This document shows positions 18,889-28,400 of a DNA stretch of 64,000 nt, one piece after another. The DNA lies in NCBI RefSeq assembly GCF_020630935.1, contig NZ_JAHDIG010000013.1:1-64000 (forward strand), in the 5' to 3' direction. Numbering within the stretch: position 1 is the first letter of the stretch; each line of letters starts with the position of its first letter. The stretch is from Bernardetia sp. (GTDB lineage: Bacteria > Bacteroidota > Bacteroidia > Cytophagales > Bernardetiaceae). The position numbers and the translations under genes were made by a program. The notes under the pieces were generated by a model. The model saw only the letters and a list, made by a program, of their open reading frames with translations, did not search any database and was not told the DNA's origin.

Positions 18889-18913
18889 GTCTTTAAAAGA
18901 CTTATCCATTTTT
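18877..18913. terminator. bidirectional terminator
   Basis: An 18-bp perfect inverted repeat (arms 18877-18894 and 18896-18913, with core GGATAAGTCTTT / AAAGACTTATCC) between convergent genes, with A and T runs on both sides. It overlaps the stop codon of the 17794 gene. Confidence 0.85.
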
Positions 18914-18939
18914 ATTTTAGTAATTTAACCTATGCATTT

Positions 18940-20619
18940 TTAAGCATTTTCTTTTGCCATTTCTTGTTCTTTCAAAACACGTCTAAGGATTTTGCCTACA
19001 TTAGACTTTGGCAATTCTTCTTTAAAGACAACGTGTTTAGGTACTTTATAGCCCGTCAGATGTTCCTTACAGAAAGCTCTTAGCTCTTCTTTAGTAAGGC
19101 TATCATCTTTTTTCACTACACATGCCATAATAGCTTCATGTGATTTAGGGTCTGGAACGCCAATCACACCTACTTCCAATACCTTGTCATTCATAGCAAT
19201 TACTCCTTCAATTTCATTTGGATAGACATTAAATCCAGAAACCAAAATCATTTCTTTCTTTCTATCTACAATTTTGAAGAAACCTTCTTCATCCATCACA
19301 CCCACATCTCCTGTTTTGAAGTAATCGCCTATCATTACATTAGCAGTTTCTTCTGGACGCTCCCAGTAGCCTTTCATAATTTGAGGCCCTTTAGCACAAA
19401 TCTCCCCAGGTTGCCCTTGTTCTACATCGTTTCCTGCATCGTCTAAAATACGCACTTCTGTACTTGGAATTGGAATTCCAATCCAACCAATGCGAACATT
19501 TCCAGCCAAAGGATTTACAATAAGACCGGGAGAGGTTTCTGTTAGCCCATACGCCTCTGCAATCGGCTGCCCTGTAATTTTCTTCCAACGGTTGTTTACA
19601 GCTTCTTGAACTGCCATTCCACCACCTAAAGCTACTTTTAGTTCTGAAAAATCTACATTTTTAAACTCCGGTTGGTTCAATAGACCATTGAAAAGTGTGT
19701 TTACGCCACTAATCATTCCGATTTTATGCTTTTTGAGTTCGTTTACAAAACCTTCCATATCTCTAGGGTTGGTAATTAAAACATTTCTAACACCATAACG
19801 CAAGAAACCAAAACAGTTGAAGGTTAGAGCAAAAATATGATATAGAGGTAAAGCAGTAACACCAATTTCTTTTCCTTCTTCAATAGGACTAGCATTTATC
19901 CAAGCTACAAGCTGTTGCATATTTGCCAAAATATTACGGTGGGTTAGCATAGCTCCTTTCGAAACGCCAGTTGTTCCTCCAGTGTATTGTAAAAAGGCAA
20001 TATCTCCAGAGTCAAATTTAGGTTTGCTATAATTATATTTTTTTCCTTCATACAGTGCATCAGTAAAAGACACAACATTTGGAATAGAGTATGAAGGCAC
20101 CATTTTCTTTAAATATTTTACAGCCATATTCATAGCCCAACCTTTCAACCCACCTACCATATCAGCAACTTCAGTAACAAATACGTGTTCGATGTTTGTA
20201 TTTTTGATTATCTTTTCAAGATTAGCAGCAAAATTTGCCAAAATCAAGATTCCTTTTGCACCAGAGTCAGTAAACTGATGCTCCATTTCCTTAGGTGTAT
20301 AGAGTGGATTTGTATTGACTACAATCAGACCTGCACGCAAAACTCCAAAAATAGCTATCGGATATTGAATAAGGTTAGGAGATTGAATAACAAAGCGGTC
20401 ACCTTTCTGAAATCCTTTGCGTTGTAAGTAGGCTGCAAAAGCTGCACTTTTTTCATCTAACTCATTGAAAGTTAGAGTCGCACCCATATTTTCGTAAGCG
20501 ATTTGGTTGCCATATTTTGCAATGCTTTCTTCAAAAAGTTCTAGTAGGGAAGAGTATTCGTCTGGATTAATTTCAGAAGGTACGCCTTTTGGATATGATT
20601 TGAGCCAAGGTTTGTCCAT
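18940..20619 (-). CDS. fadD: long-chain acyl-CoA synthetase (FadD-type AMP-binding enzyme)
   Basis: 559 residues, normal for FadD. AMP-binding motifs are intact: YTGGTTGVSKGAMLTHRN (about 212-229), AYGLTETSPG (about 356-365), YFKTGDVGVMDEEGFFKIVDRKKEMI read in parts (about 435-460), and PKSNVGKILRR (about 538-548) with the catalytic Lys. It activates long-chain fatty acids with ATP and CoA for beta-oxidation or phospholipid synthesis, at the inner membrane. Single-gene unit; shares the terminator at 18877-18913 with its convergent neighbour. Confidence 0.92.
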   Translation of the reverse strand: MDKPWLKSYPKGVPSEINPDEYSSLLELFEESIAKYGNQIAYENMGATLTFNELDEKSAAFAAYLQRKGFQKGDRFVIQSPNLIQYPIAIFGVLRAGLIVVNTNPLYTPKEMEHQFTDSGAKGILILANFAANLEKIIKNTNIEHVFVTEVADMVGGLKGWAMNMAVKYLKKMVPSYSIPNVVSFTDALYEGKKYNYSKPKFDSGDIAFLQYTGGTTGVSKGAMLTHRNILANMQQLVAWINASPIEEGKEIGVTALPLYHIFALTFNCFGFLRYGVRNVLITNPRDMEGFVNELKKHKIGMISGVNTLFNGLLNQPEFKNVDFSELKVALGGGMAVQEAVNNRWKKITGQPIAEAYGLTETSPGLIVNPLAGNVRIGWIGIPIPSTEVRILDDAGNDVEQGQPGEICAKGPQIMKGYWERPEETANVMIGDYFKTGDVGVMDEEGFFKIVDRKKEMILVSGFNVYPNEIEGVIAMNDKVLEVGVIGVPDPKSHEAIMACVVKKDDSLTKEELRAFCKEHLTGYKVPKHVVFKEELPKSNVGKILRRVLKEQEMAKENA

Positions 20620-20772
20620 AATTGATGTGAATAAGAGTGAGTTAGGTGTATTTTTTTGTTAGTATTACTATTATTGATACAAGTTATTACTTTTACAAAA
20701 GATTTCAAATGAAATAAATAAGTAATATTAAATTTATTTTGAATATTCCATTAAAATCCGAATTTTTTTAAC

Positions 20773-21291
20773 TTAATGCAAATAAACACCATATTTTTTG
20801 TCATTATCTAAAATCACTTCAATATGCTCTTGGAGTGTTGTGGAAAGGCGAAAGCCTGCAAAATCAGCTGCAATAGGGAAAGAATGGTGTCCACGGTCTA
20901 TCAAAACAGCTGTATGAAGAGCTTTAATCCTTACTTTCAAAAAAGGTCGCAAGCTATACACCATTGTTCTGCCTGTGTTCAAAACATCATCTATCAAGAC
21001 AATAGATTTGTTCTCAAAAACTGCTGAATCACAATCTAGGGTTACATCACTTTGTGTGGGTTGTAACTTATCTAAAGAAACACAAATCTGTACGATTTCT
21101 AAATTAGATATTTCATGAAGTGCTTTGGCTAATTCCTTTGCCAATAACACTCCCATTCCTTCAATACCTGCCAAGACGATTGTTTTTTCATCGAAGTTTT
21201 CTTCATAAATTTCGAAGGCTAGTCTTCGTATTTTTTGGCGAGTTTGTTCTGCATCAAGGATTTGTCCAGTTGTTATGTTTTCTGCTTGCAA
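20773..21291 (-). CDS. PyrR-like phosphoribosyltransferase
   Basis: 172 residues, the length of PyrR (about 180). The PRPP-binding loop IVLIDDVLNTGRTM lies at about 96-109, and the C-terminal AVLIDRGHHSFPIAADFAG (about 128-146) is characteristic of PyrR rather than of HPRT. PyrR proteins regulate pyrimidine genes by RNA binding in Firmicutes and have uracil phosphoribosyltransferase activity; no pyr operon or leader is nearby, so only the transferase role is inferred. Cytoplasmic. Confidence 0.85.
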   Translation of the reverse strand: MQAENITTGQILDAEQTRQKIRRLAFEIYEENFDEKTIVLAGIEGMGVLLAKELAKALHEISNLEIVQICVSLDKLQPTQSDVTLDCDSAVFENKSIVLIDDVLNTGRTMVYSLRPFLKVRIKALHTAVLIDRGHHSFPIAADFAGFRLSTTLQEHIEVILDNDKKYGVYLH

Positions 21292-21663
21292 AATCAGTTT
21301 TTCTTTAAGGTAGAACCATTATTTTTATAGATAGACTAAGATACACATTTTTTTATTTTGGATAATTAAACACATAAATATAGTGTAAGATAAATCGTTG
21401 GCTTTGACTATAATAGTTATCAGTATGATTTTTTGAAAACAATAAAATTTTAAAAAGTCATTTTAAAAGAAGCAAAATGCTTTTATTTTTAATTTAAACA
21501 GCATTATTTAAAAATCTAAAAATCAGTTTTACAAAAAACAAAGTATTCGTCTTGCATACTTTTAAGGCATTTCTTCGTAAAACCTCAATAAAGCAACGTA
21601 TTCTTTATTTGAAGTATCTAAACAGTAAAAAAACATTTTTATCATTCTCAAAACTCTACAACT
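21292..21663. other. 372-bp AT-rich intergenic region
   Basis: Spacer between the divergent PyrR-like and prohibitin-like genes. It should hold both promoters, but I found no clear -7/-33 pair, ORF or RNA structure. Confidence 0.5.
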
Positions 21664-22473
21664 ATGAAATATCTAAAATTTAATTCGACATCAGTTCTAT
21701 TTTTGTTATCTTTTTTTACTCTAACATTTTCTCTGTCTTCTTGTGGCATTGTTCGTCCAGGGGAAGTAGGAGTAAAACAGCGTTTAGGAAAAATAAAAGG
21801 AGGTGTACGCCAACCAGGAATGTATTTGCACAATCCTTTTTTTGCTAAAATTGTCAAAGTTCCGACACGAACACTAAATATGTATGCCTCACTCAATTCA
21901 CTCCCTACAAAAGAAGGATTAAATATTAGTTGCGATTTGTCTGTTTTGTTTCATATTGAAGAAAGTTATGCAATTAAGGTGGTCGAAACGGTTGGTGTAA
22001 GAAACGGAGAAGACGTAATTAGAAGTGTTCTGCGTTCTTCAGTAGCTGATGTAACAGCACAATTCTTTGCTAAAGATTTGTACACATCGGAACGTCATGA
22101 AATAGAACTTGCCATTGCTAAAAAAATGACTGAACGATTAGGAGATAGAGGTTTTGTAGTTGAATCTGTACTTTTAAAAAGCATAAATCTTCCTCCAAAC
22201 CTTGCCAGAACGATAGAAGAAAAGTTACAAGCCGAACAACGAGCGCAAACGATGCAATTTGTTTTGGAACGTGAAAGACAAGAAGCCGAGCGAAGAAAAA
22301 TTGAAGCAGAAGCTATTCGTGATGCACAAAAAATTATTAATGAATCGCTCAACGAGATTACACTAAAATATTTGAGTATTGAAGCCTTCAAGGAGCTTTC
22401 AAAATCTCATAATGCTAAAGTCATCGTAACAGACGGAAAAACGCCATTTTTGATAAATCAAGATGGAAAGTAA
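21664..22473 (+). CDS. SPFH/prohibitin-family lipoprotein
   Basis: 269 residues. A lipoprotein signal ends in LSSC (about 22-25); then RPGEVGVKQRLGK and the SPFH core follow (about 30-190; GLNISCDLSVLFHIE, VLLKSINLPPNLA), and a charged coiled coil (about 195-240; RERQEAERRKIEAEA) as in prohibitins. SPFH proteins oligomerise on membranes and scaffold other proteins or proteases. Here a lipid anchor replaces the usual transmembrane helix, so the domain should be periplasmic. A terminator follows. Confidence 0.85.
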   Translation: MKYLKFNSTSVLFLLSFFTLTFSLSSCGIVRPGEVGVKQRLGKIKGGVRQPGMYLHNPFFAKIVKVPTRTLNMYASLNSLPTKEGLNISCDLSVLFHIEESYAIKVVETVGVRNGEDVIRSVLRSSVADVTAQFFAKDLYTSERHEIELAIAKKMTERLGDRGFVVESVLLKSINLPPNLARTIEEKLQAEQRAQTMQFVLERERQEAERRKIEAEAIRDAQKIINESLNEITLKYLSIEAFKELSKSHNAKVIVTDGKTPFLINQDGK

Positions 22474-22489
22474 TTTCAGATGTCTTTCT

Positions 22490-22517
22490 CTAGCTCACAA
22501 CTTAAATTGTGGGCTAG
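22490..22517 (+). terminator. Rho-independent terminator after prohibitin-like gene
   Basis: CTAGCTCACAA and TTGTGGGCTAG form an 11-bp stem (one wobble) around CTTAAA, followed by TTTATTTG. Confidence 0.75.
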
Positions 22518-22660
22518 TTTATTTGTAATCATTCTAAAAAAATTGTATGAGTAAAAATAAGTTGTATATTTCATCTTTTTGACTAATTTTTGATGTGCCT
22601 TAAAACATATTCTCTTTCTACAACCCTTATTATACTTAATTTACTACATCAATTACAACT

Positions 22661-23437
22661 ATGGGACAAAAATTATATTCATACTATGTTGAGGCAGGCA
22701 AAACAGGAGGAGTAAAAGCTCGTACGGAACTCTCAATCTTGACTAAAATTTCATCTGCTCAAGCTAAATCATTACCTGATGAATCTCAATATTTAAAAAT
22801 TGTAGAAGATGCTTGGAAGAGTATTCAATCAGATTCAAAAGTTGTATCAAAAAGTTCTCTAGCATTAGGCATAGATGAAACAAAAGAAGAAAGTGTTTCT
22901 GATGAAACAACCACAAATTTATTACGCAATCATATTACTATTTTTTCAGACTTTGTTGCACAGCGTTCACTCTATAAAAATGATATTAAAAAATCAATAC
23001 AACGAATAACAGAAGTTTTAGTGGATGCTATCCAAGTTGAAAGAGCTAGTATTTGGTTTTACATTCAAGAAGATGGACAGGAAGGCATTGAGTGTATTGA
23101 CTTATATGAAAGAAGTAAGAAAAAACATAGTGAAGGTGTAAAGCTATATCAAAAAGATTTTCCTAATTACTTTGAGGCTATCAAAACAGAAAATACCATC
23201 GCTGCTCATGATGCACACACGCACAGAGCGACCAAAGAGTTTTCAGAAGTATATTTGAAACCTTTAGGGATTGAGTCTATGTTGGATGTTCCAATTTGGA
23301 AAAATGGAAAAATGATAGGTGTAGTTTGCCACGAGCATACCAATTATAAGCGTACTTGGACAAAAGACGAAGAAAACTTTGCTTATCTCATCGGACACTT
23401 AACAGGAATGATACTTGAATACAATGACAAACACTAA
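22661..23437 (+). CDS. GAF-domain protein
   Basis: 258 residues. The N-terminal 90 residues are of no known family; a GAF domain fills about 95-255 (VLVDAIQVERASIWFY, SMLDVPIWKNGKMIGVVCHE, NFAYLIGHLTGMIL). GAF domains bind small molecules or chromophores; no output domain is fused, so it probably signals through a partner protein. Single gene with its own terminator. Confidence 0.8.
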   Translation: MGQKLYSYYVEAGKTGGVKARTELSILTKISSAQAKSLPDESQYLKIVEDAWKSIQSDSKVVSKSSLALGIDETKEESVSDETTTNLLRNHITIFSDFVAQRSLYKNDIKKSIQRITEVLVDAIQVERASIWFYIQEDGQEGIECIDLYERSKKKHSEGVKLYQKDFPNYFEAIKTENTIAAHDAHTHRATKEFSEVYLKPLGIESMLDVPIWKNGKMIGVVCHEHTNYKRTWTKDEENFAYLIGHLTGMILEYNDKH

Positions 23438-23448
23438 ACGAAAAGTTT

Positions 23449-23480
23449 AAAATACTCTCACAAGTTGTGTAGAGTATTTT
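23449..23480 (+). terminator. Rho-independent terminator after GAF gene
   Basis: AAAATACTCT and AGAGTATTTT pair across CACAAGTTGTGT, and a run of eight T follows. It starts 12 bases after the stop. Confidence 0.85.
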
Positions 23481-23493
23481 TTTTAAGTAACCT

Positions 23494-23967
23494 ATGATTA
23501 CAGAAAAACAAGAAATGGCAGATACATTTTCCGTACTTCATGACGGAACAATAGAAAGTTATGAGCAAAAAAATAATAGTATTATATTGAAAATAAGTTG
23601 TATATATCTGGCTGAACACATAAACCTAGCCTTTGAATATTTTTATGTAGAGCTACAAGAAGTAAGTTCACTTTCCTTGAACCCTTAGTTAAAAGATTCT
23701 ACAGAGGATATTTACTGGACAGATTTAAAACTTATCTTTCAAAAAGATTTGGAAATACTCACAGCCAAACCAAATCCAGAAGGAAGTATAAAAGTTGCCT
23801 GTAATTGTCTTGATATTTTTGAAGGAGAACAAATAAGTTATGTAGGGGGAATATTGGAATTTAAGTGTAAATCCATTTCTATTTTTGATGAATCTAAAAA
23901 GGAAATCAGTTTAGATTTTGTCAAAGAGAGGGCTACAAAATATTGGGAAGATTTTTCTAAATCTTAA
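23494..23967 (+). pseudogene. small gene interrupted by in-frame TAG
   Basis: A 64-residue frame from ATG 23494 (MITEKQEMADTFSVLHDG) stops at TAG 23686-23688, and the same frame continues without another stop for 92 codons to TAA at 23965-23967 (LKDSTEDIYWTDLKLIF, later YVGGILEFKCKSISIFDE). Joined, the product would be about 157 residues with one replaced codon, and both halves have similar composition, so a nonsense mutation is the simplest reading. A restart at TTG 23749 is possible for the second half. Family unknown. Confidence 0.55.
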
Positions 23968-23979
23968 CAAATTGAGTAT

Positions 23980-24017
23980 ATTTACAATCCACGATTTGTA
24001 AATCGTGGATTGTAAAT
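23980..24017. promoter_or_regulatory. 17-bp perfect palindrome upstream of HTH/NTase pair
   Basis: Arms of 17 bases (23980-23996 and 24001-24017; core CAATCCACGATT / AATCGTGGATTG) around the loop TGTA. It lies 16 bases before the ATG of the winged-HTH gene and 12 bases after the preceding stop. No T run follows on either strand, so an operator for the HTH protein is more likely than a terminator; a dispersed palindromic repeat is the alternative. Confidence 0.55.
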
Positions 24018-24033
24018 TAAAAACTATCGTACT

Positions 24034-24543
24034 ATGCGACCACAAGACATAGCTATTTTATTAAAAATTATTTCTTTTGAAGAGAAACAGATGAAAGACT
24101 GGCGAAATATAGACTTAGCTACTTCATTACAAATCAGTACATCAGAAATATCAAACTCTCTACATCGTTCGAGGATAGCCAAACTCATAAGTTTAGACAA
24201 AAGAAAAGTTGCTAAAAATTCATTGAAAGAGTTTCTTGTATATGGTCTGAAATATGTGTTTCCTGTGGAACTTGGAGCTATTGCAAGAGGTATTCCTACA
24301 GCATATTCTGCTTCACCTATTGACCAATCTATTGTATCAAATGATGAAAAAATTGTTTGGGCGCATTTTAAGGGTTCTAGTAAAGGTCAAACAATAGAAC
24401 CACTCTATAAGGCACTTCCAAAAGCAGTAGAAAATGATAGTTTTTTTTATGAACTAATGGTCATTGCAGATACTTTGCGAATAGGAAAAAATAGAGAAAT
24501 AGATATTGCTATCAAGGAATTAGACAAACGATTTTTTAACTAA
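24034..24543 (+). CDS. winged helix-turn-helix protein, putative antitoxin or regulator
   Basis: 169 residues. An N-terminal winged-HTH region (about 1-60; DLATSLQISTSEISNSLHRSR) is followed by an uncharacterised domain (about 65-165; FVYGLKYVFPVELG-like stretch, KGQTIEPLYKALPKA). The layout (HTH protein, 8-base gap, nucleotidyltransferase) matches type IV AbiEi/AbiEii toxin-antitoxin systems, in which the first protein represses the operon and blocks the toxin. The palindrome at 23980-24017 would be its operator. Family membership not proven. Confidence 0.65.
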   Translation: MRPQDIAILLKIISFEEKQMKDWRNIDLATSLQISTSEISNSLHRSRIAKLISLDKRKVAKNSLKEFLVYGLKYVFPVELGAIARGIPTAYSASPIDQSIVSNDEKIVWAHFKGSSKGQTIEPLYKALPKAVENDSFFYELMVIADTLRIGKNREIDIAIKELDKRFFN

Positions 24544-24551
24544 AAACTAAA

Positions 24552-25244
24552 ATGAATATAGAAAATATTGAATTGATTGAGCTTGTAGCCAAAGGACTTG
24601 GAGAGCTAAAAGATGAGGTTGTATTTTTAGGTGGAATGGTAACATTTTTATACGCTGATGATGCTTATTTATCAGATATTCGTCCTACTAAAGATATTGA
24701 TTGTATCGTAGAAGTTCATTCTAAAATGGATTACGCTGATTTGGAAAAAAAATTGAGAGAGAAAGGGTTCAAAAATGATATTTATTCTGAAAAACCTCTG
24801 ATTTGTAGATTTATTTATGAAGGAATAATAGTTGATGTGATGCCAACAGAAACAGATATATTGGGTTTTTCAAATAGGTGGTATAAAACTGGTTTTGAAA
24901 ATAGAATTATACACAAACTCACAAGTGAAACAATAATTTATATTTTACCTGTTGAATATTACTTAGCTACAAAGTTTGAAGCACTTTTATCAAGAGGAGG
25001 AGCAGACTTAAGAATAAGCCACGACTTTGAAGACATTATCTATGTAGTACAAAATAATGAAGGTGTAGTAAAGGCAGTAAACTCAAGTAAGAAAGCAGTT
25101 AAAAGCTACTTGAAATCACGATTTCAAGGTATCTTGGAAGATAAAAACCATAGGGAAGCTATTGAGGCAGTAATGCCTTACAACAGTACAAGCGAAGAAG
25201 TTGAATTTGTATTGAAAAAACTCAACGAATTAAGTAAGCAATAA
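24552..25244 (+). CDS. nucleotidyltransferase, AbiEii-like putative toxin
   Basis: 230 residues. The N-terminal region has a nucleotidyltransferase fold signature: GGMVTFLYADDAY (about 27-39) followed by RPTKDIDCIVEV (about 44-55) with the DxD metal site, and a third acidic region near IIVDVMP (about 96-102). The remainder is helical with YYLATKFEALLSRG (about 139-152) as in the AbiEii/AbiGii group. Known AbiEii enzymes transfer nucleotides to tRNA and arrest growth; this gene's role as a toxin is inference from sequence and from its HTH partner. Confidence 0.65.
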   Translation: MNIENIELIELVAKGLGELKDEVVFLGGMVTFLYADDAYLSDIRPTKDIDCIVEVHSKMDYADLEKKLREKGFKNDIYSEKPLICRFIYEGIIVDVMPTETDILGFSNRWYKTGFENRIIHKLTSETIIYILPVEYYLATKFEALLSRGGADLRISHDFEDIIYVVQNNEGVVKAVNSSKKAVKSYLKSRFQGILEDKNHREAIEAVMPYNSTSEEVEFVLKKLNELSKQ

Positions 25245-25423
25245 ACTCACTTCATAGCTCATGTCTCACAAGCAATTTATAAAGAAAACACAAATCCATT
25301 TTTTACGTTCCTAATAGATAGATTTTTTTTAACTTTCAGACAAAATATTTTTTGAGTTGTTTTTCAGACAACTACTGCCATTGTCGGTATTTTAACCGAT
25401 GATAAAATTCAATAAACCTTTTT

Positions 25424-28400
25424 ATGGTCGGACTCACTTATGCAGCCAAAGCACTCACAGGTGCATTTGTAGGATATATTACCAATGATTTAGCTATTCA
25501 GATGCTTTTTAGAAAGCGTTTTGGCTTGGGAGGAATTTTTCTCAAAACACACCACGAATTTGTCCTCAATATTAGCAAACTGGTAGAACGTGATATTCTG
25601 AATCACAAAACGCTATTGCCACAAGTAGAAAATGAAGAGTTTAGAAAAGCTCTTCAAAAAACTGTTCAGACCTACATAGAAACCAAATTAGCCTATTCAG
25701 TTGAGGAAAATTTCACGCTACAAGATATTCCAAAATTTAAGGAAACGACAAACATTGTTAGAGAACAGCTGAAAAGTAATTTACCTCAAACACTAGAGCC
25801 ATTTTTATTGCATCTTTCAAAAGAAACAACTTTAGGAGATGCCGTTTCAGATGAGCAGTGGCAAAGCGTGAGTAAAAATATTGTAGAAGAACTAACGGCT
25901 GGCGTTTCGGAGTGGAACAGTTTGGAAAAATTAGTACGAGATTTTGCTGATGAGATTGGGAATGAATCTATTTCCTCTTTTATCCATCCAGATTTACAAA
26001 AAACTATTAAAGACGAGCTTCATTTCTTAACGGCTGACTTACATTTGCTTTTAGAAGCTCAACATAAAAAACCGATTGAAAATTTAATCAATCAAACTTT
26101 TGAAGAGCTAGAAATTGAGGAATTGGTAGCTAGTCTTGCCGAAAGAGTTTCGAAAAAACGCTTGATAGATATTTTGGGGGAAGACAAAGCAGCACATTTA
26201 GCATCCGAAATCTTGAAACGCCTGCAAGCCATTCTACAAACTGAAGAAGGAGTAAAAATTTTAGATGTTTTTTCTGACTTTTTAATCAATACATTAGAGA
26301 AAGAAGAAAAGACTATTTTTGAGCTTTTAGATAAAAACACGAAAGTTACCTTAGAAAAATTCTTTGCTCATCAGTTTCCTGCCATTTTGGTAAAAGTAAT
26401 TGGTTGGCTCTATTCTCGCCAAAGGGAATTAGAAATTTTGATAGACCAAACTTTCACTAATAATGTCGAATCTGGTTTTAAAAACTGGCTTGTAAAAGTT
26501 TTTGTGGGCAGCATTAGCCAAACAGCAGATATTATTGGAAAGGTAACAAGCATTATCGATTCCTATCGTAGAAATCCAGAGGAAGTAGCCAAAGAACTTA
26601 CCACACAAGTTGTAGAATATTTAGAAAGTAAAAGTATTGGAGAAATTGTTTCTGGACTCAAAACACAAAATACAGTCGTTTCTCTGACCAAAATTTTACG
26701 TAAAAATGTAGGTGATGCACTTGGACGAATGGATGTAATGCCAATAGCAAAACTATTTTTAGAAAAAGAAATTGGAGAGTTTATCCCAACCGAAAAACTA
26801 ATTCCATTTTTACTTACCAATCTAAATAAATTTAGAAAAGATTCTGTTCAGACACTTATTTTTAATCCTAAATTTTCAGAGCGTCTGACAAAAGAACTCA
26901 ATAAAAGACTAGACAAAATTCTTCAAACACCCTTAAACGAACTCATTGTAGCCGAACAGCGTAAAAAAATAGCTATTAATTTTGAAAACTGGGCAGTAGA
27001 AAAATCTCAAAACCACCAAGAGGAAATAGCTAAATTTTTAGCAAAACATATTTCTACAAGAGTAAACGAACAGCCATTAAGTCGTCTGATTTCGGCAGAC
27101 CAAATTGAAGAACTTGCGATTGCTCTCACAAATAGAGCTGACTCATATACGATTGATTTTTTAAAGGACGTAGAAACAAGTGAAGTAAGAAATTATTTAA
27201 CTTCGCTTAAGCAGTTTCCCAATCTTTCAGAAGACCTGTCCAAAACGCTCCACAAATTTCTCATTCAAAACTTAAATACGCTTGTAGAGGGCAGAATTGA
27301 GGAAATCGTACAGCTAAATTTGAGCCGACAGACTCCAGAAACTATCCGAACGATGGTAGAGAAGTTTATGGGAAAAGAACTCAAACCAATTACGGCACTT
27401 GGTGCGCTTTGGGGTGGAATTGCTGGTGGCGCACTCGCTGGAATGCCTGAAATCAATAACTTGGCGTTGAAATATACCGTTCCTGCACTAGCGTATGGAG
27501 TAACAGGATTAGGCACAAACTGGATTGCTCTGCAAATGATTTTTAAGCCTTATGAAAAGAAATATTTTCCACTCACAGGCAAAACGGTAGCTGTTCCCCT
27601 TACTCCTGGAATTGTGATTAAAAACCGTGAACGTTTTGCTAACAATATGGGGAATTTTGTAGGCGACAAACTAATGAGTGAGGAAGGACTTAGAACATCT
27701 TTCGAATCTAGTAAAGATAAAATCTTGATAGGAGCAAAAAACTGGATTCAGTCAGATAATTATGCAAAAATTTATGAATATACAGAAGATTATAAAGCAT
27801 TTATTGCACAAAAAGGTGCAGAATTAGGGTGGAAACTGGTTGAAAACTTTGCAACAGACGACAAACTAGATGAGCTACTCAAAAAAGGAATTTCTCCTTA
27901 TAAAAAGTTTACTTTAGAAGACATTGATACAGCTTCTTTCGAAAGCACCGTTTTGAGGTATATTCAAGATGATTCGCTTTCCAATTTGGTTACCAATACG
28001 GCTTTTGAGCAAATCGAAAACTATTTAAAAAGCCACGACACACTCGGTGATGCACTTCCACAGTCTGTAAGAACGGTTCTCTACGACAAAATTCGTAACT
28101 GGATTAGCTTAGAGATGGATTCATTTTTTGAAAAAATTGATAGCGATGAGCAAATAAACTTCCTTTTAAATCAGCTTAATTCAGAATTTGCAGAGAAAGC
28201 AACAGAAAGAACCATTCAAAGCTATTTGAGCAAAAAACAGACACGCAATTTAGAAGTAAAATTGGCTGATTATCTAGTAGAACAATTACAAAACTCACAG
28301 ACACAGAGCAAGATTTTTGATTTTATCAACAAGAATATTGCTACTGAAATTGCAGATGAGAAAAAAATAGGCGAACTCTTCGATGGAACACTTCTTAATC

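Noticed and set aside
20820-21291. PyrR-type attenuator in the PyrR-like gene leader
   Set aside because: No hairpin with the PyrR-binding consensus or adjacent pyr genes is visible.
15267-23688. Stop-codon reassignment as explanation of the two split small genes
   Set aside because: TAA and TAG end many intact genes in the window, so general readthrough is unlikely; decay is simpler.
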